From NCBI RefSeq assembly GCF_900105965.1, contig NZ_FNTV01000001.1, forward strand, positions 2,232,001-2,296,000: 64,000 nucleotides of DNA, in the 5' to 3' direction. Positions 9,073-20,921 of the stretch are shown one piece after another (within the stretch, counting starts at the first letter, position 1; the number at the start of each line of letters is the position of its first letter). Both the position numbers and the translations under genes were made by a program. The stretch comes from Arthrobacter alpinus (GTDB lineage Bacteria > Actinomycetota > Actinomycetes > Actinomycetales > Micrococcaceae). Under the pieces are notes generated by a model. It did no database searches and had not been told where the DNA came from. It was given only the letters and a program-made list of their open reading frames with translations.

Positions 9073-10682
9073 GTTTCAGCAGCCCCAAGGTAACCAAAGC
9101 CTCTAACCGCCCACCCGTGTTGACCAATCCCGTCCGGTACCCGGAATCGGCGTCGGCACCCGTGCGCTCAAAACGAGCCTGGTTCCTGGTGCTGCTGACG
9201 CTATTCGTCCCCGGCTCGGCTCAGATCGTCGCCGGGAACAAGCGGCTTGGCCGCCTTGCCCTGCGCGTAACCTTCACCATCTGGGCATTGGTGATCGCCG
9301 CCGTCGTACTTGCCTTGGTGCACCGCGAAACACTGCTGAACCTCTTCACAAATCCGTGGACGTCGCTGCTGGTGATCGTGGCCATGGTTGCCGTGGCGGT
9401 GGGGTGGGCCATCCTCTTCCTGAACACGCTGCGGATCATCAAACCCGGCATGCTGGCGCCCGGAATGCGTGCCCTGGTTGGCGGTTCCGTGGCGGTGCTC
9501 ATGGTGCTCACGTGCGGCTCGCTGGGTTATGGCGCCATGCTGATCAATTCCGGACGAAACGCGATTTCCAACATTTTTCAGGCCGGTCCGGACATGCAAC
9601 CGGTGGACGGGCGCTACAACTTCCTGCTCATGGGTGGCGATGCCGGCGAGGATCGCAGCGGCAGGCGCCCGGATTCGATCATGGTTGTCAGTGTTGATGC
9701 GAAGACTGGCGAGGCCGCCACGATCTCCATTCCACGTAACCTTCAGAACGCCCAATTCTCACCCGACTCACCACTCTGGAAGGCGTATCCGGACGGGTAC
9801 AGCTGCGGCGACGAGTGCATCATCAACTTCCTCTACACCGATGTCACGAACAACCACGCAGATCTCTACCCAGATGCCCAAGACCCCGGCGCGGCGGCCA
9901 TGATGGATGCTGCCGGCGGTATTTTGGGGCTCTCGATTCAGGGCTATGTGCTGGTTGATATGGCAGGCTTCACGCAACTCATCGATGCCATGGGCGGTGT
10001 CACGATCAACGCCGGTGGTTGGGTGCCCATCAGTGGCGACGACGTCAACGGCACAGGCGAACACTTGCCGCCGACGGGCTGGATTCCCCCGGGAGTTCAA
10101 AAGCTCGATGGTTATCATGCGCTCTGGTATGCCCGTTCGCGCCAGTGGGTGCTCGACTATAGCCGCAGCCAACGTCAGCAGTGTATCCAGGCGGCCATGT
10201 TGGCGCAGATGGATCCTGCCACGGTCTTCACTAAGTTCAATGCGATTGCTGACGCGGGCTCCAAGGTCATGGAATCGGACCTTCCGGCAGGTCAGCTGGG
10301 CAGCTTTGTTTCACTGGCTCTGAAGTCAAAGAACTACGGCCTGTCACGATTGACGATCGGGCCGCCAGACTTTGAAGAGTCCTTCTCTACCTACCCGGAC
10401 TTCGATCTGATTCACAAGCGTGTTCAGGCGTTGTTGAAGCCGGAACCGGCTGCTTCGGCACCTGCCCCGGCGCCTACTTCAGATGCTCCGGCCGCTGAAG
10501 CGCCCGCTGAACCCGCTCCAGAAGCACCTGCCGCACCGGCCCCCGAGGCCCCCGTGGCGCAGACGCCCGCCGCACCCGATCCGGAAATCACGGCCGATTA
10601 CCTCCAGCAATTGGCCATCAACGGTGACGATGTGATGTTGACATCGCTCTTGGCCAACAACGGAACCTGCGCACCGGGATAG
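9069..10682 (+). CDS. LytR-CpsA-Psr (LCP) family cell wall ligase
   Basis: LCP enzymes transfer lipid-linked glycopolymers (arabinogalactan or teichoic acid type) to peptidoglycan outside the membrane. The 537-residue protein has a short cytoplasmic start and about four membrane segments between residues 35 and 165, then the LCP domain (about 180-400). [20 protein letters not shown] and VSIPRN-like ISIPRNLQ carry the conserved Asp and Arg residues that bind the pyrophosphate. A Pro/Ala/Glu-rich linker (about 455-505) precedes a short conserved tail. Having several N-terminal helices instead of one is less common in LCP proteins. It overlaps purE by four bases. Confidence 0.93.
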   Translation: MSFSSPKVTKASNRPPVLTNPVRYPESASAPVRSKRAWFLVLLTLFVPGSAQIVAGNKRLGRLALRVTFTIWALVIAAVVLALVHRETLLNLFTNPWTSLLVIVAMVAVAVGWAILFLNTLRIIKPGMLAPGMRALVGGSVAVLMVLTCGSLGYGAMLINSGRNAISNIFQAGPDMQPVDGRYNFLLMGGDAGEDRSGRRPDSIMVVSVDAKTGEAATISIPRNLQNAQFSPDSPLWKAYPDGYSCGDECIINFLYTDVTNNHADLYPDAQDPGAAAMMDAAGGILGLSIQGYVLVDMAGFTQLIDAMGGVTINAGGWVPISGDDVNGTGEHLPPTGWIPPGVQKLDGYHALWYARSRQWVLDYSRSQRQQCIQAAMLAQMDPATVFTKFNAIADAGSKVMESDLPAGQLGSFVSLALKSKNYGLSRLTIGPPDFEESFSTYPDFDLIHKRVQALLKPEPAASAPAPAPTSDAPAAEAPAEPAPEAPAAPAPEAPVAQTPAAPDPEITADYLQQLAINGDDVMLTSLLANNGTCAPG

Positions 10683-10739
10683 ACCGACCGCCCGCATTAC
10701 TTCCCTCTGTAGCAAGCTCTGAACCAGGAGAAACAGCGA

Positions 10740-11981
10740 ATGTTTGCACTCACCAACGTCACCCGCGATTACCCGTGGGGTTCGACCACTGCCATTGCTG
10801 AGCTCCTTGGAACGGAGCCAAGCGGCGGCCCGGAAGCGGAATTGTGGATCGGGGCGCATCCCGATTCACCGTCTATCGCGGCTACCCCCGAAGGCCCAGT
10901 TCCACTGGATCGCTTGATTGCCGAGCACGCCGAGTCCGCCTTGGGCGAGAGCGTACATGCGGCGTTTGGTGCCAAGCTGCCGTTCCTGACCAAGCTCCTG
11001 GCCGCAAACCAGGCGTTGTCCTTGCAGGTACACCCCACCTTGGAGCGTGCCAGGGAGCGATTCGCCGATGAGGAAGCCTCCGGTGTTCCTCGCGATGCTG
11101 CCCACCGCAATTACAAGGATGATAACCACAAGCCGGAAATGATCCTGGCTCTCACGCCCTTTGAGGCCCTGTGTGGATTCCGTCCCTGCGCTGAGGCTGC
11201 CGAACTGTTCCGTGCCGTGGGTGCCGCCATTGCTGCAACCGGGGCAGAAGTACCGGAGCTCCTGGGCCGCGTGGAGATGACCCTGAACTCCCGTATGGCA
11301 GGACCTGCGGTTGTGCGGAAGGCTTTCGAATTGCTGGTCCAGGGTGGCTCGGCCACCACGGAACTGGTGGAGTTGGCCGCTGCGGCGCTGACAGGTGCCG
11401 CGGCCGCTGCTTTGTCACCGAGCCTGCTGACCGTCGTCGAACTTGCCAAGCAGTACCCCGGCGATTCGGGTGTGCTGGTCTCGATCCTGCTGAACCGTGT
11501 CTCTCTGGAGCCGGGTCAGGCCATCTACCTGCCCGCAGGCAACATCCACGCGTACCTGAACGGCCTGGGCCTTGAAGTCATGGCGTCCTCGGACAATGTG
11601 CTGCGCGGGGGCCTCACGGGCAAACACGTCGACGTCCCTGAACTACTGGAAACCGTGGACTTCGCACCGAGTGCTGTCCCCGTGGTTCCGACTCGAATTA
11701 CGGATCTGGGCCAGAAAGTCTGGGAGCCGCCGTTTGCGGAGTTTGCGTTGCAGCGCGTGGAGATGTCGGCGGGATCGAATCCCGTGCCACTGGTCCAGAA
11801 CGGGCCAATGATTGTTTTGGCTGTCTCCGGTTCAGTGCTGCTGGACTCTCCTCGGGGCGACATGGTTCTGAACCGAGGCGGATCCGTGTTTGTCCCCGCC
11901 GCGGAGAACCCGGTCATGGTCCACCCAGTAGTCGACGGCGGCGCAGATGCCGTGATTTTTGCAGTTACGGTCGCCGCCTGA
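10740..11981 (+). CDS. manA: Mannose-6-phosphate isomerase, class I
   Basis: ManA interconverts fructose 6-phosphate and mannose 6-phosphate, feeding GDP-mannose for envelope glycans. Visible zinc ligands of the cupin-type type I enzyme are Gln96 and His98 (SLQVHPT), Glu133 (NHKPEMI) and the later His in LPAGNIHAYL. The N-terminal NVTRDYPWGS is also characteristic. Length 413 is normal. ATG 10740 follows AGGAG by nine bases. The gene is monocistronic or ends the purK-purE-LCP unit; a long palindrome sits 12 bases after its stop. manA near whiB and LCP genes matches the mycobacterial mannose/whiB2 region. Confidence 0.95.
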   Translation: MFALTNVTRDYPWGSTTAIAELLGTEPSGGPEAELWIGAHPDSPSIAATPEGPVPLDRLIAEHAESALGESVHAAFGAKLPFLTKLLAANQALSLQVHPTLERARERFADEEASGVPRDAAHRNYKDDNHKPEMILALTPFEALCGFRPCAEAAELFRAVGAAIAATGAEVPELLGRVEMTLNSRMAGPAVVRKAFELLVQGGSATTELVELAAAALTGAAAAALSPSLLTVVELAKQYPGDSGVLVSILLNRVSLEPGQAIYLPAGNIHAYLNGLGLEVMASSDNVLRGGLTGKHVDVPELLETVDFAPSAVPVVPTRITDLGQKVWEPPFAEFALQRVEMSAGSNPVPLVQNGPMIVLAVSGSVLLDSPRGDMVLNRGGSVFVPAAENPVMVHPVVDGGADAVIFAVTVAA

Positions 11982-11993
11982 GCACTTCCCGCC

Positions 11994-12053
11994 GCCGACC
12001 CGTCACATAATGCTGCTTTGACGTCCCAAAGCGGCATTATGTGACGGGTCGGC
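11994..12053. repeat. Long palindrome A, downstream of manA (27-bp arms)
   Basis: Arms 11994-12020 and 12027-12053 are complementary over 27 bp with one G-T wobble, around a six-base loop (ACGTCC). The arm core is GACCCGTCACATAATGC. It begins 12 bases after manA and may end its transcript, but there is no U-tract on either side. A close relative lies at 13156-13217, so the nuclease-like gene between them is bracketed; a weaker relative lies at 20922-20974. Confidence 0.9.
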
Positions 12054-12151
12054 GTCCTCTCACCTGTGGAAACCGCTCCGCGTTGTCCACAGATTTGCCG
12101 GAATCGCCAAATCCCGGCCACGGGGCCCTGGAATTTTGGCCTAATGGAAAC

Positions 12152-13145
12152 ATGAGAAGTCCCGGTCCCCTTCCGATGTCCATCGCGCAGGTCCCGTTCA
12201 CACTGGATTCGGCCCTTCGAAGGGGTGTCTCCAGAGGACGGACACGCGCGGGGGACCTCTCGACGCCCAGCCGCGGCATCAGGATTCCTACCAAAGCGGA
12301 GATTGCCTTCCTCGACAGTTGCCGGACGCTGACCGAGGTGACCCCGAATGGCGTCATCAGCCATTTGACCGCAGCAAGAATTCATGGGCTGTACCTCCCC
12401 CATCGCTTCCGGGAGCAGCAGCTATTCGATCTGGCCAAGCCCGCGGGCGACGCCAGGCCGCGCAGGAAACAAGTTCATGGTCGTGAGCTTGCACTCGCCC
12501 GGGATGACATTGTTGTTTATGCCGGGATCCCCGTCACCACCATGCGGAGAACCCTGCTGGACCTCGCCCCGCTGCTCACAATTGACGAGTTGGTGGACGT
12601 GGCGGACCAACTGGTCTGCGAACACCACCGCTCATTTGGTCCACCGGTCTACCCTCTTGTGCCTCTGGACGCGCTCAATGCCTACATCGCCGGGCACCCA
12701 GGGCACCGTGGCATGAGGAAGCTGCTCAAGGCCATGGAGTTGGTAAGGGTGGGCTCGGATTCTCCCCCGGAGACGAAGCTGCGGCTGATGATCGGCCGGT
12801 GGCCCCTGCCCGTATTCGAACACAATGTGGAGATCCGAAATGCGGCAGGCATAGGAAAGGTGGGGCCGGATCTGGCCTGCGAAGAGTACAAGACCTGTGC
12901 CGAGTACGACGGCTTGCACCACTTCTCCCCGGCACAACAGGCCAAGGACCATGACAGGGACTACATCACCAAGGCTCTGGGGGTGGCACCAGGTGCTCAT
13001 AAACAAGGCAGATATCGCGGCAGGTGAACAGGTGGTCGTCACCAAGATTGCGCGGGCACTGAAACTGGGCGGCTGGCCGGACCCTGCGAATCTTGCCAAC
13101 CGCTCGCTTCAGGGATTGCTGAACACCCGCAAGGACTTCGGCTGA
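12152..13145 (+). CDS. DUF559-like (PD-(D/E)XK nuclease fold) protein, apparent frameshift at 12979-12983
   Basis: This looks like the actinobacterial endonuclease-domain (DUF559) proteins of about 300 residues. An N-terminal helical, AbiEi-like region (SHLTAARIHGLYLP) is followed by a C-terminal nuclease-like domain with SPPETKLRLM, GPDLACEEYKTCAEYDG and LHH, resembling Vsr-type PD-(D/E)XK folds. The frame breaks in a run of five G at 12979-12983. Removing one G joins it to the downstream frame, which reads ALGWHQVLINKADI and ends at 13145; as written it stops at 13027. ATG 12152 is the likely start (MRSPGPLP). The gene is alone, bracketed by palindromes at 11994 and 13156. Substrate and role are unknown. 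Confidence 0.7.
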
Positions 13146-13155
13146 GGCACATCCA

Positions 13156-13217
13156 CCTTGACCCGTCACATAAGGCCGCTTTGAACTTTCAAAGCGGCCT
13201 TATGTGACGGGTCAAGG
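13156..13217. repeat. Long palindrome B between convergent genes (30-bp perfect arms)
   Basis: Arms 13156-13185 and 13188-13217 are perfectly complementary over 30 bp, leaving a two-base centre. The core GACCCGTCACATAA and the GCTTTG next to the loop are shared with the palindrome at 11994-12053. It lies 10 bases after the nuclease-like gene and 5 bases from the stop of the converging FemAB-like gene, so it could serve as a bidirectional terminator. It has no U-tract. Confidence 0.9.
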
Positions 13218-13222
13218 GACAG

Positions 13223-14227
13223 TTAGCGCCTGAGCAGCCCGCGAGCCCTCTTCATGGAGCGGCGCGCCACCGGGAGGACCCTGGCGAACACGGGGTACAA
13301 CGGGGACAGCGCCAAATCCCACGTTCCGGCCAGCATGTTCTCATGATCGGCGAAGCCAAACTTGAACTTTGACACCCCGTCGTTGAGCAGGCCGTTGAAG
13401 TCGTAGCGGGTGATGCCGCGGGCCTTCATTTCCTGGATCGCCAGCCACTTCAGGGAGAAGTTCGCGCGGAGCTGGCTGCCTTCTTCTGTCATGCCGCCGT
13501 ACAGCTCAAAAGCCGTAGAGCCACTGGCGGCGAGCCACAGGAACGCCACCAGCTTCTCGCCGTCGAACGCGCCGTAGATGGGCGAGGCAGTCCCCAGATT
13601 CTTCAGAATGTCGCTGTAGTAAGAGTCCTGGTGGATGCCGAATTCGGCGCGCTCAGCCGTCTCCTTGTACACGGCCATGCACAGCGGCAGCTCGGCCTCG
13701 GTGACGGCACGGTACTCCAGAGCCTCGCGGCTGGACTTGCGAATGTACTGGCGCGTCTTCTTGGACATGGCCGCGAGCAGCTCATCCTCGGTGCGCGTCA
13801 GGTCCAGGATCAGGGTGCGCGGAATCAAGATGGTGCTGCTGCTGGGCGCCCATCCTGTTGCCGGCAATGACGCCACAGCCACGGAATCGGCATCCCAATC
13901 CGGTTCAACGCTCAACGCCACGGACTTGTGGGTGGTCTTCACATAAAGTCCGACGGCGTTGAGCACCTCATTCTCCAGGCCCTCCTCGGCCTGTGGTCCC
14001 CTTGCGAGGTAGGCCAGCGAGCGGAATGGCGCCGGGAGGGTGCGCAGCAGGATCTGGGCCGATCCTACGAGCTTTTCACCGTCGCGCACCAGCACCCGGT
14101 CTACGCGCCAGTTGTGCGCAGCCTTTGTTTCACCCCAGCCCCACAATTGCATGGGATGCCCCTGCTGCGAATCAACAGCAGCATCCCATTCGACGCGGTC
14201 AAGGCAAGAAACAACACTCAAAGTCAT
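13223..14227 (-). CDS. FemAB/FemX family peptidoglycan bridge aminoacyltransferase
   Basis: FemX-type enzymes add amino acids from aminoacyl-tRNA to the lipid II stem peptide. The 334-residue protein has the twin GNAT-like fold pattern: an N-terminal HPMQLWGWGETKA motif, a central SKKTRQYIRKS basic segment, and a C-terminal domain with ELYGGMTEEG and YDFNGLLNDGVSKFKFGF, a hallmark of bridge-forming transferases. The coiled-coil insertion of staphylococcal FemA is absent, as in Weissella FemX. ATG 14227 is preceded by a leaderless-type TAGGCT box. Which residue it adds cannot be read from sequence. Confidence 0.9.
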   Translation of the reverse strand: MTLSVVSCLDRVEWDAAVDSQQGHPMQLWGWGETKAAHNWRVDRVLVRDGEKLVGSAQILLRTLPAPFRSLAYLARGPQAEEGLENEVLNAVGLYVKTTHKSVALSVEPDWDADSVAVASLPATGWAPSSSTILIPRTLILDLTRTEDELLAAMSKKTRQYIRKSSREALEYRAVTEAELPLCMAVYKETAERAEFGIHQDSYYSDILKNLGTASPIYGAFDGEKLVAFLWLAASGSTAFELYGGMTEEGSQLRANFSLKWLAIQEMKARGITRYDFNGLLNDGVSKFKFGFADHENMLAGTWDLALSPLYPVFARVLPVARRSMKRARGLLRR

Positions 14228-14233
14228 GCTTCC

Positions 14234-14239
14234 AGCCTA
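14234..14239 (-). promoter_or_regulatory. Leaderless-type -10 box of the FemAB-like gene
   Basis: On the minus strand TAGGCT ends exactly six bases before the ATG at 14227, with no ribosome site between. Confidence 0.5.
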
Positions 14240-14270
14240 CCGGCTGGCGGCGAGGCCGCAGGCCTTGCGA

Positions 14271-15308
14271 CTAGCTGCGGCGGGCGTAGGACTCCCACTT
14301 GTGTGCCTGGTGCTCGCCATCGACGAAACGGATGGTGCCGGACTTGGAGCGCATCACGATGGACTGTGTGAGTACACGGCCCTTGTCGTAGCGCACACCG
14401 CGGAGCAGATCGCCATCGGTGATGCCGGTGGCGGCGAAGTAGCAGTTGTCGCTTGTGACCAGATCGTTGGTGGACAGCACGCGGTCCAGATCGTGTCCGG
14501 CGTCGATCGCCTTCTGCTTCTCTTCATCGGAGGTGGGCCAGAGACGGCCCTGGATGACGCCACCCAGGGTCTTGATGGCACATGCCGCAACGATGCCTTC
14601 GGGTGTGCCGCCGATGCCCATGAGCGCGTCAACGCCGGTGCCGGAACGTGCGGCTGCGATAGCGCCGGCAACGTCGCCGTCGAGGATGATCTTGGTACGG
14701 GCTCCAGCTTCGCGGATTTCAGCAATAAGCGGCTGGTGGCGATCGCGATCGAGGACCATGACCGTGAGCTGGTTGATTTTCACGCCCTTGGCCTTGGCGA
14801 TCAGGTGGAGGTTCTGCTTGACGGGCAGGCGCAGGTCAACCATGTCGGCGGCTTCGGGGCCGGTGACCAGCTTTTCCATGTAGAACACGGCGGATGGGTC
14901 AAACATGGTGCCGCGTTCAGCCACAGCCAGCACGGACAGGGCGTTGTTGATGCCCATGGCCGTCAGACGGGTTCCATCGATGGGATCCACGGCTACGTCA
15001 CACTCAGGTCCGGAGCCGTCGCCCACCACCTCGCCATTGAACAGCATGGGGGCTTCATCTTTTTCGCCCTCACCAATGACCACAACACCGTTGAAGTGCA
15101 CTGTGGACAGGAGAGAACGCATAGCGTCAACGGCTGCGCCGTCGGCTAGGTTCTTCTCACCAAAACCAACCCAGTGGCCGCCGGCAATAGCGGCAGCTTC
15201 GGTCACGCGGACAAGTTCAAGGGCTAGATTCCGGTCCGGTTCGTCATCGCCAACAGCGAGAGACCGGGACAACTGTGAATAATCCAACTGCGATGCTTTT
15301 TGAGCCAC
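14271..15308 (-). CDS. glpX: Class II fructose-1,6-bisphosphatase
   Basis: GlpX hydrolyses fructose 1,6-bisphosphate to fructose 6-phosphate and is usually the main gluconeogenic FBPase of actinobacteria. The 345-residue protein has the lithium-sensitive phosphatase metal motifs VVIGEGEKDEAPML and AVDPIDGTRL, plus GIGGTPEGIVAA. The start is GTG 15308 with GAGG seven bases upstream. It is divergent from the DUF4245 gene and near fumC, as in the M. tuberculosis order fum-glpX-Rv1100 (from memory). Confidence 0.95.
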   Translation of the reverse strand: MAQKASQLDYSQLSRSLAVGDDEPDRNLALELVRVTEAAAIAGGHWVGFGEKNLADGAAVDAMRSLLSTVHFNGVVVIGEGEKDEAPMLFNGEVVGDGSGPECDVAVDPIDGTRLTAMGINNALSVLAVAERGTMFDPSAVFYMEKLVTGPEAADMVDLRLPVKQNLHLIAKAKGVKINQLTVMVLDRDRHQPLIAEIREAGARTKIILDGDVAGAIAAARSGTGVDALMGIGGTPEGIVAACAIKTLGGVIQGRLWPTSDEEKQKAIDAGHDLDRVLSTNDLVTSDNCYFAATGITDGDLLRGVRYDKGRVLTQSIVMRSKSGTIRFVDGEHQAHKWESYARRS

Positions 15309-15485
15309 GTAAAAACCTCATTGTTCAGGTAGGCGCAGAATTTCCGGTGTGCTTCAGTGCACACCCCTGACGTATTTTTGCCTACCCGCCCATCATAGGC
15401 GACGCCGGCTTTGTGAAGCTTGTGACTTAGCCCACGCGAAAACGCCTGTGCTATTTAGTCCGGCAACTTCTGGGAAGATGGTCAG

Positions 15486-16124
15486 GTGAGTGATTCCAGC
15501 CCTACCCCTCCTTTTAAGCCCGTTATTGCAGCCGGCGCGGCCAAGCGTGCCAACGCATCAGTGATCGGCATGCTGCTAGCCATGTTCTCGACAGTGGCCA
15601 TTGTGCTGGTTATTGTGTGGCTCAATCCACAACAAAAAGCCGAAACATACCGCTCCGCCATCGACGTTGGGGCCGTTGCTGCCAACGCAGCGGACACGGC
15701 AGGTTTTAGCCCCGTGGCGCCGGCACTGCCCGCCGGCTGGTCCGCCAACTATGCGCGCTGGAATCCGCCGGGCGCAGATGGCGTGGCCTTCTGGGACGTA
15801 GGTTACGTAACGGGAAGCAATACTTTCATTGCCTTGCGCCAGTCGATTACGGCGAACCCCACGTGGACTGCGGCGCAGACGGGCAATGCGCCTGTGACCG
15901 GAAACCGCACCATTGACGGCCAGGACTGGGAGCTCCGTGATAAACCTAAGGGCGACCGGAGTTTGGTCCTGACCAGCGGTGAAACCACAATCGTTTTGAC
16001 GGGCGCAGCCGATTTCGAGGACTTCGATATTCTGGCCACTGGCTCCACGAAGCAGCTTGCGGCCGATTCGAGCCAAGCGAGCGGCGACGCAAGCACCATT
16101 CCCACAGCGAAGGACGGCAAATAA
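15486..16124 (+). CDS. DUF4245 family membrane-anchored protein
   Basis: A 212-residue protein with a short proline-rich cytoplasmic start, one membrane helix (about residues 24-42, IGMLLAMFSTVAIVLVIVWL) and an extracellular domain with ANYARWNPPGADGVAFWDVGY and a TIDGQDWELRD motif typical of DUF4245. The function is unknown. It lies opposite glpX, a conserved actinobacterial arrangement. The start is GTG 15486, preceded by GAAGAT six bases upstream. Its TAA shares one base with the ATG of the carbonic anhydrase gene, so the two are co-transcribed. Confidence 0.87.
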   Translation: MSDSSPTPPFKPVIAAGAAKRANASVIGMLLAMFSTVAIVLVIVWLNPQQKAETYRSAIDVGAVAANAADTAGFSPVAPALPAGWSANYARWNPPGADGVAFWDVGYVTGSNTFIALRQSITANPTWTAAQTGNAPVTGNRTIDGQDWELRDKPKGDRSLVLTSGETTIVLTGAADFEDFDILATGSTKQLAADSSQASGDASTIPTAKDGK

Positions 16125-16765
16125 TGACCGGCGGAGAAGTTTCGACCCACCCCCATACGCCCGCTGAGGCGTGGGCGACCCTCATGGCCGGCAATGCCCG
16201 GTTTGTTGACAGCAATTCCTCCCACCCGAACCAGGACGCGGCCCGCCGCACCTCACTCGTTGCCACCCAGCACCCCTTCGCCGTCATCTTCGGCTGCTCG
16301 GATTCGCGCCTGGCTGCCGAGATCATCTTTGACCTGGGCCTGGGGGACGCGTTCGTGGTCCGCACGGCTGGGCATGTGATTGACAACACCGTCCTAGGTT
16401 CACTTGAGTACAGCGTTGACTACCTGAATGTGCCCCTGATTGTGGTGCTGGGCCATGACAACTGCGGCGCCGTGACGGCCACACAGCAGGCCGTTGCCAC
16501 CGGTGCCATGCCCGGCGGATTCATCCGTGACCTTGTGGAACGCATCACCCCGTCCGTGCTGACGTCATTGCGCAAGGACAAGGACGCCGATGTCAGCGCC
16601 ATGATCACCGAGCACGTCAAGCAGACGGCGGCGCGCCTGGTGGAGAACTCCCCCATCATCGCCAGCGCCGTGGCCCGCCAGCGCACATCCGTGGTTGGCC
16701 TGACCTACCGCCTCAGCGATGGCCGCGCAGATCTGGTCTACAGCAACGGCTCCCTCGGGGTCTAG
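16124..16765 (+). CDS. Beta-class carbonic anhydrase
   Basis: Reversibly hydrates CO2 to bicarbonate, supplying carboxylases. The zinc ligands are visible as Cys58 (FGCSDSR, with the Asp60-Arg62 dyad), His111 and Cys114 (GHDNCGAV). The 213-residue length and the DLGLGDAFVVRTAGHVID segment fit the plant-type beta class. It overlaps the DUF4245 gene by one base (TAATG). A clear hairpin terminator follows 11 bases after the stop. Confidence 0.95.
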   Translation: MTGGEVSTHPHTPAEAWATLMAGNARFVDSNSSHPNQDAARRTSLVATQHPFAVIFGCSDSRLAAEIIFDLGLGDAFVVRTAGHVIDNTVLGSLEYSVDYLNVPLIVVLGHDNCGAVTATQQAVATGAMPGGFIRDLVERITPSVLTSLRKDKDADVSAMITEHVKQTAARLVENSPIIASAVARQRTSVVGLTYRLSDGRADLVYSNGSLGV

Positions 16766-16776
16766 CACCCGCTTTG

Positions 16777-16821
16777 GAAGGCCCGACGGCGGAACTTGCG
16801 TTCCGGCGTCGGGCCTTCTTT
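16777..16821 (+). terminator. Terminator after carbonic anhydrase gene
   Basis: Arms 16777-16795 and 16800-16818 pair over 19 bp with one mismatch around a TTGC loop, followed by TTT. This is a good intrinsic terminator for the DUF4245-carbonic anhydrase unit. Confidence 0.8.
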
Positions 16822-16881
16822 GTTGGGGGCTGGGGCCGCGGATCGGTGACATTCGGTTTTTAGCTCTGGGCGCCGCGGCGA

Positions 16882-16887
16882 TATGGT
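16882..16887 (+). promoter_or_regulatory. Leaderless-type -10 box of fumC
   Basis: TATGGT, then GTAGGC, then the fumC ATG at 16894. The spacing of six bases and absence of a ribosome site fit a leaderless mRNA. Confidence 0.5.
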
Positions 16888-16893
16888 GTAGGC

Positions 16894-18324
16894 ATGACTG
16901 ATACTGCCGCGGCAACCGCACAAGAATTCCGTATTGAACATGACACCATGGGCGAGGTCCGAGTTCCGGTCAACGCCCTCTACAGCGCCCAGACCCAGCG
17001 CGCCGTTGAAAACTTCCCGATTTCGGGCATGACACTGGAGTCAGCCCACATCGCAGCACTGGCACGCATCAAGAAGGCGGCCGCCACCACCAACGCCGAG
17101 TTGGGTGTTCTGGACGCCGAGCTGGCACGCGCCATCGAGGCTGCAGCCGATCTCGTAGCGGCCGGGGACTTCGACGGCGATTTCCCGATCGATGTGTTCC
17201 AGACAGGTTCCGGAACCTCCTCCAACATGAACATGAACGAGGTCCTGGCGACCCTGGCCAACCGCGCCCTCGTTGCCGCCGGCTCCGAGAAGGTTGTTCA
17301 CCCGAACGACCACGTCAACGCCTCACAGTCCTCTAACGACGTGTTCCCCACCTCCGTCCACGTTGCCGCCACCTCAGCCCTGATCAATGACCTGATCCCG
17401 GCACTGGCGCACCTGGCCGAGTCCCTGGAGCGCAAGGAAGCCGAGTTCGCAGAAGTTGTGAAGTCCGGCCGCACCCACTTGATGGATGCAACCCCTGTGA
17501 CGCTCGGCCAGGAATTCGGTGGCTACGCTGCCCAGATCCGCTACGGCATCGAGCGCGTCGAGTCCGCACTCCCCCGTGTTGCCGAGGTTCCCCTCGGTGG
17601 CACCGCCGTCGGCACCGGCATCAACACCCCGGCCGGCTTCCCGCAGCGCGTGATCGCCCTGCTCGCCCAGGACACCGGCCTGCCGCTGACCGAGGCCCGC
17701 AACCACTTCGAGGCCCAGGCCAACCGCGACGGCCTCATCGAGGCATCCGGCCAGCTGCGCAACATCGCTTACTCGATCATGAAGATCAACAACGACCTTC
17801 GCTGGTTGGGCTCCGGCCCCAACACCGGCCTGGGCGAAATCAACATCCCCGATCTGCAGCCTGGCTCCTCGATCATGCCCGGCAAGGTCAACCCGGTCAT
17901 CGCCGAGGCTTCCATCATGGTTGCAGCCCAGGTCATCGGTAACGACACCACGATCGCTTTGTCCTCCACGAACGGTGCATTTGAGCTGAACGTTGGCATC
18001 CCGGTCATGGCCTCGAACCTGTTGCAGTCCATCCGCTTGCTCACCAACACGAGCCGCGTCATGGCCGACAAGATGATTGACGGCCTGACCGCCAACGTTG
18101 AGCGCGCCCGCTTCCTTGCCGAGGCTTCGCCGTCCATCGTGACCCCGCTGAACAAGCACATCGGCTACGAGAACGCCGCAAAGATCGCCAAGCACGCCAT
18201 CAAGGAAGGTCTCACCATCCGTGAAGCCGTTCTGGCTCTTGGCTTCGTTGACCGTGGCGAACTGACCCTGGAGCAGCTCGACAAGGGTCTCGACGTCATG
18301 GCGATGACCCGCGCCCCGAAGTAG
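16894..18324 (+). CDS. fumC: Class II fumarate hydratase
   Basis: Reversibly hydrates fumarate to L-malate in the citric acid cycle, without an iron-sulfur cluster. The 476-residue protein shows the aspartase/fumarase superfamily signature [11 protein letters not shown] with the catalytic serine loop, [16 protein letters not shown] near residue 107, and [18 protein letters not shown]. The start has no ribosome site but a TATGGT box at the right distance. It is monocistronic: a long palindrome follows 20 bases after the stop. Gene order with glpX and the DUF4245 gene matches other actinobacteria. Confidence 0.97.
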   Translation: MTDTAAATAQEFRIEHDTMGEVRVPVNALYSAQTQRAVENFPISGMTLESAHIAALARIKKAAATTNAELGVLDAELARAIEAAADLVAAGDFDGDFPIDVFQTGSGTSSNMNMNEVLATLANRALVAAGSEKVVHPNDHVNASQSSNDVFPTSVHVAATSALINDLIPALAHLAESLERKEAEFAEVVKSGRTHLMDATPVTLGQEFGGYAAQIRYGIERVESALPRVAEVPLGGTAVGTGINTPAGFPQRVIALLAQDTGLPLTEARNHFEAQANRDGLIEASGQLRNIAYSIMKINNDLRWLGSGPNTGLGEINIPDLQPGSSIMPGKVNPVIAEASIMVAAQVIGNDTTIALSSTNGAFELNVGIPVMASNLLQSIRLLTNTSRVMADKMIDGLTANVERARFLAEASPSIVTPLNKHIGYENAAKIAKHAIKEGLTIREAVLALGFVDRGELTLEQLDKGLDVMAMTRAPK

Positions 18325-18343
18325 CACCTGACCTTCCCCCTGC

Positions 18344-18411
18344 CGACGGCGTGCTAAACGTTCGACGGCGTGTGAAACTTCGCACGCCGTCGAACGTTTA
18401 GTACGCCGTCG
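18344..18411. repeat. Long palindrome C, downstream of fumC (33-bp arms)
   Basis: Arms 18344-18376 and 18379-18411 pair over 33 bp with two positions that are only G-U compatible, around a two-base centre. Each arm contains CGACGGCGT twice. It ends the fumC unit and has no U-tract. Its architecture (very long arms, GAAACTTC-like centre) resembles the palindromes at 11994 and 13156, although the arm sequence is different. Confidence 0.85.
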
Positions 18412-18448
18412 TGCTTTCAGGGGTGTGATTAACTCCACTCCAAAAATT

Positions 18449-18477
18449 GTTTGCACTTTGAGATAAATAGTGCAAAC
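18449..18477. promoter_or_regulatory. Dyad operator of the tetR-MFS unit
   Basis: GTTTGCACT, 11 bases, AGTGCAAAC: a perfect 9-bp inverted repeat ending 9 bases before the TetR start codon. A further AAGTGCAAA half-site lies just inside the gene (18493-18502). This is the expected form of a TetR-family autoregulatory operator. Confidence 0.75.
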
Positions 18478-18486
18478 TTTTACTTT

Positions 18487-20825
<2,339 letters not shown>

Positions 20826-20835
20826 CGCAGCGCTG

Positions 20836-20895
20836 AAAAGGCGCGTGCCGGCGTCGTACGTTTCAAAGTACGACGCCGGCACGCGCCTTTTGCGT
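20836..20895. terminator. Bidirectional terminator after the MFS gene (24-bp perfect arms)
   Basis: Arms 20836-20859 and 20868-20891 are perfectly complementary and begin with AAAA and end with TTTT, so it can work in both directions between the convergent MFS and NUDIX genes. The loop is GTTTCAAA. Confidence 0.8.
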
Positions 20896-20921
20896 ACCCC
20901 GCGGACCGGGCGCCACCCTCG

